Of a DNA stretch of 18,008 bases, positions 1 to 5,863 are shown one piece after another (position 1 is the stretch's first letter; each line of letters opens with the position of its first letter). The notes under the pieces were generated by a model, which saw only the letters and a program-made list of their open reading frames with translations, had not been told where the DNA came from and did not search any database. Source of the DNA: a bacterium. GTDB taxonomy: Bacteria > Eremiobacterota > Eremiobacteria > Baltobacterales > Baltobacteraceae. The stretch is from assembly GCA_021781095.1 (NCBI GenBank), contig JAJXXM010000460.1:1-18008 (forward strand), read 5' to 3'. The position numbers and the translations under genes are program-made.

Positions 1-54
1 CGTTCTCGCCCCTCGATACGCCGCCTACGGCGGCTACTCGGGGTGACAGCGGAG

Positions 55-318
55 CGCCCCTCGATACGCCGCCTGCGGCGGCTACTCGGGGTGACAGAGT
101 ATTTGTGGGCGTCGGTGTCACGCTGAGTAGCGTCGGTGTTACGCCGAGTAGGCTGCGAAGCAGCCGTATCGAGGCGCGTGCGTTCTCGCCCCTCGATACG
201 CCGCCTGCGGCGGCTACTCGGGGTGACAGAGTATTTGTGGGCGTCGGTGTCACGCCGAGTAGCGTCCGTGTCACGCCGAGTAGGCTGCGCAGCAGCCGTA
301 TCGAGGCGCGTGCGTTCT
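55..318. repeat. Two tandem copies of a 132-bp composite repeat
   Basis: 55-186 and 187-318 are near-identical 132-bp blocks. Each holds one direct 43-nt unit, a spacer starting AGTATTTGTGGGCGTC, a solitary 16-nt arm related to the inverted unit, a full inverted unit, and TGCGTTCT leading into the next direct unit. The direct and inverted units face each other, as in BIME-like composites. The differences seen between the blocks are a few single bases. Confidence 0.88.
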
Positions 319-505
319 CGCCCCTCGATACGCCGCCTACGGCGGCTACTCGGGGTGACAGCAAAGCGCCCCTCGATACGCCGCCTGCGGCGGCTACTCG
401 GGGTGACAGCAAAGCGCCCCTCGATACGCCGCCTTCGGCGGCTACTCGGGGTGACAGCAAAGCGCCCCTCGATACGCCGCCTGCGGCGGCTACTCGCGGT
501 GACAG
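319..505. repeat. Four tandem copies of a 48-bp REP-like unit
   Basis: Copies start at 319, 367, 415 and 463 with an exact 48-bp period: the 43-nt unit plus a short spacer reading CAAAG. All are in the same orientation, without the inverted partner present in the block to the left. The same 48-bp spacing is seen between the units at 7 and 55. The final unit carries a GGGG to GCGG change in its right arm. Confidence 0.9.
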
Positions 506-511
506 CGTGCG

Positions 512-1078
512 ATGAAGATTCGCGGTAAGCGCATCGGCAGGCGCGAAATTGCGATCGCCGTCGGCGTCGCGTTGGGAATATGGCTCGTCGCGGGCTTTAT
601 CATCGCCGGGCTCGGCCCGGTGCCCGAGCCGCCGGGGCTCCAGCCCATCATTCTCAAGAACGGCAAAGTGCGCGGCAATCGCATCGCCACAAAATCGTGG
701 AGCTTCGATTACCAACGCGCGCGGCTCTCGCCCGACGGAACCAATGGAAACATTCAGGGCGTGCGCCACGGAATTATTCTGCGCAAAGGCAAGCCCTACG
801 CCGAACTCTCCGCCGAAGATATCGAAGTCAACACGCAGACGCTCGATTTTACCGCGATCGGGAAAGTGCATATCGTCCGCTTGCACGACCCGCAGAAGCG
901 ATCGTTCGATACCGATTTTGCGAATTGGATTAATTCGGTGCAAACGCTCACGATGCCGCACCCGAGCTACTTCCACACCGGCAAAGCGACCCTGAAAGTT
1001 GCAAAGATTACGATGAACTTTAAAACCGGTGCGGTCGAGCTCTCCGGCGTCAGCGGGAACATCGTCGTCGCCCATTGA
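512..1078 (+). CDS. LptC-like lipopolysaccharide-transport family protein, membrane-anchored
   Basis: The product is 188 residues. It has a basic start (MKIRGKRIGRRE), one transmembrane segment at about 12-34, then an outward-facing beta-rich domain. The stretch YAELSAEDIEVNTQTLDFTAIGKVHI (split by meaning: an alternating-strand repeat followed by a G-x-V turn) resembles the LptC/LptA fold, in which stacked beta strands carry lipid A across the periplasm. Length and single N-terminal anchor match LptC (about 190 residues). LptC acts in the inner-membrane LptBFGC complex; no lptA, lptB, lptF or lptG is visible here. The ATG sits 6 nt after the repeat array, so any ribosome-binding site falls in the last repeat (GGTGACAG) and looks weak. 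The family call rests on pattern recognition only; an LptA/OstA-like role is the main alternative. Confidence 0.6.
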   Translation: MKIRGKRIGRREIAIAVGVALGIWLVAGFIIAGLGPVPEPPGLQPIILKNGKVRGNRIATKSWSFDYQRARLSPDGTNGNIQGVRHGIILRKGKPYAELSAEDIEVNTQTLDFTAIGKVHIVRLHDPQKRSFDTDFANWINSVQTLTMPHPSYFHTGKATLKVAKITMNFKTGAVELSGVSGNIVVAH

Positions 1079-1088
1079 AGGCGCGCGC

Positions 1089-1613
1089 GTGAACGTCTCG
1101 CTTCGCAACGCTCGCTCCGTCGCATTCGCGGCCGCGCTCGCACTCGTCGCCGTCGCCTGCTCCGGCAAGCACGCACCCTCGCCGTCGGCGACGCCGAGCG
1201 GCCCGCCGCTACTGCTCGACGACCGCGGCACGATCATGTCGCTTGCAAAATTGCGCCGGAACGTCGATCTTCGCCCCTTCATTCCGGTGCCCGAGCCGCT
1301 CGCCTACGCGGCGTTACCCGGCCTCGGCGGCCCCGATACGCCGGCAAACCGCGGCGTCGGCATCGAATACGTCGCGCCCTCGGGCACGCGCATGATTCTC
1401 TCGCAGTGGCCGAAGCAGCAGTATCAACTGAATTTCATCACCAAAGACATCACCGCCACGCCATGCGTTCCGGTACTCTTCATGCACGAAAATGTCGCGT
1501 GGACGAGCAAGCGCGGTGCGGTGATGACGCTGATCGCCGATGGTGGGGGCTCGCGGCAAGAATTGGAGCGGGAGGCGCGGCGGCTGTTAGCCCGCGGCGC
1601 CTGCACTCACTAA
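1089..1613 (+). CDS. Putative lipoprotein of unknown function
   Basis: The preferred start is GTG at 1089, giving 174 residues. It places a lipoprotein signal exactly at the N-terminus: basic residues, a hydrophobic run and Cys24 in LVAVAC. An upstream ATG at 1029 would add 20 residues overlapping the previous gene and hide the signal peptide. After a Ser/Pro-rich linker (25-38) comes a compact domain with a GVGIEYVAPSGTRMILSQW segment. This recalls small DUF4367-like domains, but I do not recognise the family with confidence. Two later cysteines (in ATPCVPV and near the C-terminus in ARGACTH) could form a disulfide. It lies 10 nt after the LptC-like gene, so the two are probably cotranscribed; no function can be assigned. 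Confidence 0.72.
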   Translation: MNVSLRNARSVAFAAALALVAVACSGKHAPSPSATPSGPPLLLDDRGTIMSLAKLRRNVDLRPFIPVPEPLAYAALPGLGGPDTPANRGVGIEYVAPSGTRMILSQWPKQQYQLNFITKDITATPCVPVLFMHENVAWTSKRGAVMTLIADGGGSRQELEREARRLLARGACTH

Positions 1614-1623
1614 CCCGGAAGCC

Positions 1624-1884
1624 TTATTCGGGCTTCGCTTCGCGCCCTACGGGTGCGGCTTCGCTCGCGTCGCGGCGCGCCTTGGGCGTCTGGCCGCCTT
1701 TCTGACCGATGCTTTCGTAGAAAGCAGCGCCGTACTTTTTCTTCGTTGATTGGCCGCCTTTGCGGCCGATCGCCTCGTAGAACTCCGGGCCATACTTTGC
1801 CTTCACGCGCTCGCCGCCTCGGCGACCCGCTTCGCGTACGCTCATACCGCCGGAATCCTCGCGCGGCCTATCCGACTCCGCCAT
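1624..1884 (-). CDS. KGG-repeat stress-related protein
   Basis: This 86-residue, highly charged, hydrophilic protein has three repeats of the KGG type: EAGRRGGERVKAKYGPEFYE (19-38), then IGRKGGQSTKKKYGAAFYES and IGQKGGQTPK. The pattern (G-x-K/R-G-G, about 10 residues, YG-x-x-F/Y-Y-E) is that of the stress-induced KGG family, which includes general-stress proteins such as GsiB and YciG-like proteins. These are thought to be disordered hydrophilins, with no known enzymatic activity. The start at 1884 is chosen because AAAGGAGA (1893-1900, minus strand) lies 8 nt upstream, a good ribosome-binding site; an in-frame extension upstream lacks one. It converges on the lipoprotein gene (10-nt gap) and diverges from the amidohydrolase. 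Family membership suggests stress induction, but no promoter could be assigned. Confidence 0.88.
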   Translation of the reverse strand: MAESDRPREDSGGMSVREAGRRGGERVKAKYGPEFYEAIGRKGGQSTKKKYGAAFYESIGQKGGQTPKARRDASEAAPVGREAKPE

Positions 1885-1933
1885 GATGCCGGTCTCCTTT
1901 CCTCGAATGTAGGTCTCTGTCGATGCTAATCCC
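1885..1933. other. Divergent intergenic region, KGG gene and amidohydrolase
   Basis: About 50 bases (95 if the amidohydrolase starts at GTG 1979) separate the KGG stress gene and the amidohydrolase. Apart from the KGG ribosome-binding site I see no clear promoter element. The short distance would be eased by the later amidohydrolase start. Confidence 0.4.
1893..1900 (-). promoter_or_regulatory. Ribosome-binding site of the KGG-repeat gene
   Basis: The minus strand reads AAAGGAGA, 8 nt before the ATG at 1884. It is one of the clearest Shine-Dalgarno sequences in the window and decides the start of this gene. Confidence 0.75.
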
Positions 1934-3337
1934 ATGTCGCCTCTTTCGTCATTCAGAAAGCCCTCAAAATTGCTCAAAGTGATTTTCGAGAAGGCGAGCA
2001 TTGTGGATGGAGGTGGGGGAAAGCGCTTTTCCACCGATATCGCCCTCATCGGAGAGCGGATCGCGCGGGTCGGCGACTGCTCGGGTCTCGAAGCGCGACA
2101 ACGAATCGATGCACGGGCGCTGGTCCTCGCGCCGGGTTTCATCGACGTGCACGCACACTCAGAGCAACGATGGTTCGAGCCTCGAAGTTCCGCGGGCGCG
2201 CTCGCTCAAGGCATTACCACCGCCATTGAAGGCGCCTGCAATCGGAGCGTTCGTGCCGAGCAAGCAGCCGATCTCCGCGGCTCGCTGCGGCTCAACCTCG
2301 CGCTCGTCGCCCCAGCGCGGCGCGAAGAGATCGAGCGGGGCGCCTGCGGCCTCAGCGTGCGGTTCGGCGAGCCGCCGCCCTCCGAGGAGGCGCTGCGCCT
2401 CGCCAAAGATGCGGGAATTCCACTCGTCGTGCACCTGCGCGATCGCGAGCGTGCGCTACTCGCGGCACTCGACGAGGCACTCGCCCTCGCGCGGCGTACC
2501 GAGATGCCGCTCCACCTCTCGCATTTTTCGCACGCCTACGGCGAGGATCGCGCGCTCGTTCACGTCGCCCTCGAGCGCATCGACGCGGAACGAACGCGCG
2601 GCATGCCGGTGAGCTGCGATCTCTTTCCCTACATCGCCGACGAAGAGCCGCTCGGCGCGCTCTTCCCACCGGCAACGCACGCTCAGCCGCGTCGCGACGA
2701 GGAAACCATCGCCGCGATGTTCCGCGCGCGGCTGCGCTACGGCGACCGTTGGCGCGACATTTCGCTCCGCGCCGTGCGCGACGAACGCGGGCTCTCCGAA
2801 CTCGGCGCGAGCATCGAAACCATCGCGGCGCGTCGGCGGCTCTCGCCGGAACGCACGGCGCTCTCACTGCTCGACGAACTCGGCGCCGATACGCCGTTGT
2901 TGCACCGTTCGCTGAACGAAGATGACGTCGCCGCGATCCTCTCGGCGGAGTTTGCCTGCATCGGCAGCGCCGACGCGAGCCGTTCGTTTGCCGGAGATCC
3001 ATTCCGTCTCGCACATCCGCGCGCGTTCGGTAGTTTTCCCCGGCTCTTCGCGCGCTTCGTTCGCATGCGCCGAGCGCTGCCGTTCGAAGAGGCGATCCGC
3101 CGCTGCACCGCACTTCCCGCACGCATCTTCGGCCTGCGCGACCGCGGCGAGATTCGCGAGGGCGCATTCGCCGATCTCGTGTTGCTCGACGAACGGGCGC
3201 TCGCCGATACCGGCACCTACGAACGCCCCGCCCAGGCTCCGCTCGGTATCCGCAGCGTTTTCGTGAACGGCAGCGCGGTCTACGGCGCGGCAACGGGGGA
3301 GATCGCCTATCCGGGGCGCATTCTGGAACGATCGTGA
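1934..3337 (+). CDS. Divergent N-acyl-D-amino-acid deacylase-type amidohydrolase
   Basis: The frame gives 467 residues from ATG 1934, or 452 from GTG 1979. The later start yields MIFEKASIVDGGGG, which matches how D-aminoacylase-type amidohydrolases usually begin; neither has a clear ribosome-binding site. Family marks: the metal-binding HxH (PGFIDVHAH, His73 and His75), Cys102 in EGACNRS where D-aminoacylases have a bridging cysteine, HLRD (His167), LSHF (His197), an SCDLFPY stretch, IGSADAS with Asp347, and the C-terminal signature HPRAFGSFPRLFARFVR followed by LPARIFGLRDRGEIREGAFADLVLLD. The family removes N-acyl groups from D-amino acids in the cytoplasm. The protein is shorter than usual (about 480-530), with the segment between residues 115 and 140 compressed, so the substrate may differ. 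It overlaps the next gene by 4 nt (GTGA). Confidence 0.8.
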   Translation: MSPLSSFRKPSKLLKVIFEKASIVDGGGGKRFSTDIALIGERIARVGDCSGLEARQRIDARALVLAPGFIDVHAHSEQRWFEPRSSAGALAQGITTAIEGACNRSVRAEQAADLRGSLRLNLALVAPARREEIERGACGLSVRFGEPPPSEEALRLAKDAGIPLVVHLRDRERALLAALDEALALARRTEMPLHLSHFSHAYGEDRALVHVALERIDAERTRGMPVSCDLFPYIADEEPLGALFPPATHAQPRRDEETIAAMFRARLRYGDRWRDISLRAVRDERGLSELGASIETIAARRRLSPERTALSLLDELGADTPLLHRSLNEDDVAAILSAEFACIGSADASRSFAGDPFRLAHPRAFGSFPRLFARFVRMRRALPFEEAIRRCTALPARIFGLRDRGEIREGAFADLVLLDERALADTGTYERPAQAPLGIRSVFVNGSAVYGAATGEIAYPGRILERS

Positions 3338-4062
3338 ACCTTCGACTCCCCGCGCTCGTCGCCGCGCTCGCCCTCCTCGGTCTCGCGCCGCAGCCTCCGC
3401 TCGCGCTCTCGCTGCGCTTCACGCGCACGAGCTTCGATTTACTCGATCCCGTCGGCATCCAACTGATCGTCGATAATCCGAGCAATCGTCGGCGCGACGT
3501 CGCGTTCGCATCTCCCAACGAATACTTTATCGCGATCTATCGCGGCAAAAAAGAACTCTGGCATTCGGCGCGCGTCTCGACGGCGCACGGCACGCCGATC
3601 GGCGGAACGCACGCGCGCAATATCGCTCCCGGTGCATCGGTCTTCGTCACCTACGTTTGGAACGCGCTCACGGCCGACGGAACGAGCCCGGCGCAGGGGC
3701 ATTATCGCGTCGTGGCGGAGTTCGAAGGCATCGGCGTTCGCTTGCGAGCCGTGCGAACGCTTCGCTTTATCGCACCGCTCGCGCCGAGTGCGGTTGCGGC
3801 CCTGCCCGTCGGAAGCGTCGCCACGATCGCGGGAACGCTCGATGCCGATCGCGATTCGCTCAGCGCTGCGGGACACTCGCTCCAGCTCTCGCGGATCGTG
3901 CGCGGCATCGCCGCGGGGCGTTGCATCGTCGTGCGCGGACAAGTCACTTCGTTACGCGGCGTACGCGGATTCGCGGTTAGCCGCTCTGCGCCGCTACGAG
4001 CCGATGGTACAGCGCGCGACTGCGCTCCCGTAATCGCTCCACATCCCCGTCGTTTTCGATAA
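3334..4062 (+). CDS. Exported BsuPI-domain protein
   Basis: The product is 242 residues from GTG 3334, which overlaps the stop of the amidohydrolase gene, so translation is probably coupled. A signal peptide covers about residues 1-25 (LPALVAALALLGLAPQPPLA). Residues 26-130 look like the BsuPI domain, an immunoglobulin-like fold named after a Bacillus intracellular proteinase inhibitor: paired strands around VGIQLIVDNPSNRRRDVAFASPN, IAPGASVFVTYVWN and GHYRVVAEFEG. Residues 150-210 form a second small beta-rich region containing GRCIVVRGQV. In most bacteria such domains are of unknown role, and inhibition of a protease is not implied. The last 28 codons overlap the 3' end of coaE on the other strand, so the C-terminal tail (RADGTARDCAPVIAPHPRRFR, spread over the overlap) may have arisen by stop-codon loss. 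Confidence 0.72.
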   Translation: MNLRLPALVAALALLGLAPQPPLALSLRFTRTSFDLLDPVGIQLIVDNPSNRRRDVAFASPNEYFIAIYRGKKELWHSARVSTAHGTPIGGTHARNIAPGASVFVTYVWNALTADGTSPAQGHYRVVAEFEGIGVRLRAVRTLRFIAPLAPSAVAALPVGSVATIAGTLDADRDSLSAAGHSLQLSRIVRGIAAGRCIVVRGQVTSLRGVRGFAVSRSAPLRADGTARDCAPVIAPHPRRFR

Positions 4063-4567
4063 CCTCGTCGGCGAGCGCGCGCGCCTCCTCGGGATCGATC
4101 TGCGCGCGCATCCGTGCGAGCACCGCGTCGCGTTGCGCGCTGTCGCGCGCCATCACGCGCTCGATGCGCCTCTCCGGCGGAGCGATCACCAGCACGGTGC
4201 GATCGACGAGGCGAGCGTAGGTGCTTTCGAAGAGCAACGGCACGACGTGCACGACGAGCTGCCCCGGCGCGGCATTGCGTTCGCGGGCAAAGGCGATGCG
4301 TCGAATCTCGGGGTGGAGGATGCCGTTGAGGCGGAGCCGCTCGGCGTCGTTCTCGAAGACCGCCGCTGCAAGCGCCGCGCGGTCGAGCGAACCTCCGACG
4401 ACGGCGGCGGGCCAGTGGCGTGCGATCTCCGCCAACGCCGGGCTTCCCGGCGCGACCGCTTCGCGCGCCACCTCGTCGGTATCGATCACGAATGCACCGC
4501 ACCGCTCGAACTCCGCGGCGACCTCGCTCTTTCCGCTTCCGATACCGCCGGTCAATCCTATTCGCAT
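3977..4567 (-). CDS. coaE: Dephospho-CoA kinase
   Basis: The 196-residue product has the usual CoaE length (about 200). CoaE phosphorylates the 3'-hydroxyl of dephospho-CoA with ATP, the last step of coenzyme A synthesis, in the cytoplasm. Visible marks are the opening MRIGLTGGIGSGKS with the ATP-binding P-loop at 7-14, the IDTDEVARE segment (28-36) that binds substrate, LNGILHPEIRR, the VPLLFE motif (about 109-114), and the lid and adenine region VMARDSAQRD. Starting at ATG 4567 gives the canonical N-terminus; the frame is open further upstream but that part is not CoaE. It is the last gene of the polA-mutM-rpsA train, 73 nt after rpsA. Its 3' end overlaps the convergent BsuPI gene by 86 nt. 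Confidence 0.96.
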   Translation of the reverse strand: MRIGLTGGIGSGKSEVAAEFERCGAFVIDTDEVAREAVAPGSPALAEIARHWPAAVVGGSLDRAALAAAVFENDAERLRLNGILHPEIRRIAFARERNAAPGQLVVHVVPLLFESTYARLVDRTVLVIAPPERRIERVMARDSAQRDAVLARMRAQIDPEEARALADEVIENDGDVERLRERSRALYHRLVAAQSG

Positions 4568-4583
4568 GCTCGCTTCATACGCA

Positions 4584-4615
4584 GAGAGGGGAACGCGTTC
4601 CCGCGTTCCCCTCTC
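4584..4615. terminator. Perfect 14-bp hairpin between rpsA and coaE
   Basis: GAGAGGGGAACGCG (4584-4597) pairs exactly with CGCGTTCCCCTCTC (4602-4615) around a 4-nt loop. On the + strand it is followed by GTTTT, but no + gene precedes it within 500 nt. On the - strand, the direction of rpsA and coaE, no T-run follows; the hairpin ends 16 nt before the coaE ATG. It may be an rpsA mRNA 3'-end stabiliser, a processing site or a partial terminator lowering coaE expression. The structure is certain; the role is inference. Confidence 0.55.
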
Positions 4616-4640
4616 GTTTTGCCGAATTCGCGAACGCCGC

Positions 4641-5828
4641 TTACGCGGTGGGTTCGCTCTCGGAGGCGGCGGCCTCCGGAATCGCCGCTTCGACTGCGGG
4701 AAGGCCGATCTCGGCTTCCTCGTCGATAGCGATCGCTTCGATCTCTTCCAACGGAATATCCGCAACGTGCTGGATCGAGGCCGTGATGCGGCGCGTCGCG
4801 TGGTTGACGGTGAGCAGCGTGACGCTGACGTCCTGTCCCTGCGCGTAATTTGCAGCACCGTCGAACTCGCCTTTGGGCACCATCGCTAAAATGCCGGGAA
4901 CGATCTCCACCAGGAGATAATTCGGCGTCACTTTGACGATCTGCGCGGTGAGTTGGTTGGTTTCGTAGATCTTGTCGGCGTGCTGATCCCAAGGATCGGG
5001 CAACGCGTGCTTGAGCGAGAGGCTGACTTTCTTCGCATCTTGATCGAACTTCATGATCTCGACGTTGACGACATCGCCGATCTTCACGACTTCCGAAGGA
5101 TGCTTGATGCGAGCGTACGAGAGCTCGCTGTTGTGGATCAGCCCGTCGATGCCGCCGAGGTCGACGAACGCGCCGAAATCGGCGAGCCGAACGACGACAC
5201 CTTCGCGAATCTGTCCGACTTCGAGCATGCCGAGCAGCTCTTGCTTCTTCGCCTGCATCTCTTCTTCGAGGACGAGACGCTGCGAAAGAACGACGCGGTG
5301 GCGCTTGTGGTCGAGATCGATCACCTTGAGCCGAAGCTGCTGGCCGATCGTCTCTTCGAGATTGCCGACGGGTTGACGGCGAATCTGCGAAGCGGGAACG
5401 AAGCCGCGCATGCCGAGGTCGACGAGAACGCCGCCCTTGACCACTTGCGTGACCGTCGCTTCGATCACTTCATCGCGTTCGTGCGATTCGATGACTTTCT
5501 CCCACGTCTTGAGCGCGCGTGCGCGACGTTCGGAGAGGAAGAGGGTTCCGTCGAGCTCGTCGATGCGATGGATCATCACTTCGAGCGAGTCCCCAACCTT
5601 GAGGCTCTTGGGATCGATCGCGAGCGACAACTCGCGGAAGGGCAGTACGCCTTCCGATTTGCCGCCGACATCGACGAGGAACTCGTCTTTGTCTTTCTGC
5701 ACGATCATGCCGTTGAGAACTTGGCCTTCGTCGAGAACGCGCAGCGATTCTTCGTAAAGACGCTGCTCGAGCGCGAGCTGATCTTCTTCTTCGCCCTGCG
5801 GATGGGCGAGTTCGGTGGTAGAGATGAT
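4641..5828 (-). CDS. rpsA: 30S ribosomal protein S1, four S1 domains, apparent non-canonical start
   Basis: S1 binds mRNA on the small ribosomal subunit and helps initiation. Numbering from an ATC at 5828 (395 residues), four S1 (OB-fold) domains are visible: about 35-103 (DEFLVDVGGKSEGVLPFREL), 119-185 (GGVLVDLGMRGFVPASQI), 205-273 (FGAFVDLGGIDGLIHNSEL) and 290-355 (less conserved). An acidic, alanine-rich tail follows. The four-domain form is common in Gram-positive and several deep-branching phyla. The first ATG (5708) would remove the first strand of domain 1 and the preceding S1-like stretch LYEESLRVLDEGQVLNG. No ATG, GTG or TTG exists in frame between the upstream in-frame stop and 5708. 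Two adjacent ATC codons (5826-5828, 5823-5825) lie 5 and 8 nt after AGGA. The gene sits 35 nt after mutM. Confidence 0.92.
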   Translation of the reverse strand: MISTTELAHPQGEEEDQLALEQRLYEESLRVLDEGQVLNGMIVQKDKDEFLVDVGGKSEGVLPFRELSLAIDPKSLKVGDSLEVMIHRIDELDGTLFLSERRARALKTWEKVIESHERDEVIEATVTQVVKGGVLVDLGMRGFVPASQIRRQPVGNLEETIGQQLRLKVIDLDHKRHRVVLSQRLVLEEEMQAKKQELLGMLEVGQIREGVVVRLADFGAFVDLGGIDGLIHNSELSYARIKHPSEVVKIGDVVNVEIMKFDQDAKKVSLSLKHALPDPWDQHADKIYETNQLTAQIVKVTPNYLLVEIVPGILAMVPKGEFDGAANYAQGQDVSVTLLTVNHATRRITASIQHVADIPLEEIEAIAIDEEAEIGLPAVEAAIPEAAASESEPTA

Positions 5829-5863
5829 TGTTGTCCTGCCTTTAATTTTTTATTTTGCGAAGC
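5829..5863 (-). promoter_or_regulatory. A-rich rpsA leader with AGGA ribosome-binding site
   Basis: The mutM-rpsA gap is the most AT-rich spot I noticed in this GC-rich window: on the minus strand CAAAATAAAAAATTAAAGG, then CAGGACAACA leading to ATC. AGGA at 5834-5837 is spaced 5 nt from the first ATC and 8 nt from the second. A/U-rich leaders are known S1-binding translation enhancers. The stretch could also hold a promoter -10 element, but no convincing -35 was seen. Confidence 0.5.

Larger units (their letters stand above)
1..505. repeat. Array of REP-like palindromic repeats, direct and inverted
   Basis: Seven direct copies of a 43-nt unit start at 7, 55, 187, 319, 367, 415 and 463. Each begins CGCCCCTCGATAC, carries a perfect hairpin (GCCGCC, 3-nt loop, GGCGGC) and ends CTACTCGGGGTGACAG; the last copy has one change (CTCGCGGTGACAG). 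Two inverted copies of the same length lie at 136-178 and 268-310. Their hairpin is GGCTGC/GCAGCC, so the stem sequence changed while pairing was kept. The loop varies (TAC, TGC, TTC, GAA, GCA). The layout resembles REP/BIME-type intergenic elements. No credible gene lies in these 505 bases; long open frames there are by-products of the repeat period. The array ends 6 nt before the next start codon and probably continues left of the window, because the 6 nt at 1-6 match the 6 nt preceding the copies at 187 and 319. Confidence 0.9.

Noticed and set aside
1..505. CRISPR array
   Set aside because: Spacers between units are short (5 nt) or themselves repeated, and no cas gene is nearby. Unique spacers of uniform length are lacking.
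105..528. Two long overlapping open frames (136 and 130 codons) in the repeat array
   Set aside because: They encode 16-residue repeats only because the 48-bp and 132-bp periods are multiples of three and the unit lacks stops. They have no start signal and overlap the LptC-like gene start.
1618..1636. Bidirectional terminator between the convergent lipoprotein and KGG genes
   Set aside because: The stem is only 6 bp (GAAGCC/GGCTTC) with a 7-nt loop, lies partly inside the KGG coding end and has no T-run.
2352..3518. 388-codon Arg-rich open frame on the - strand
   Set aside because: It is antisense to the amidohydrolase, which shows clear family motifs; its composition (very high Arg/Ala) is typical of a GC-rich shadow frame.
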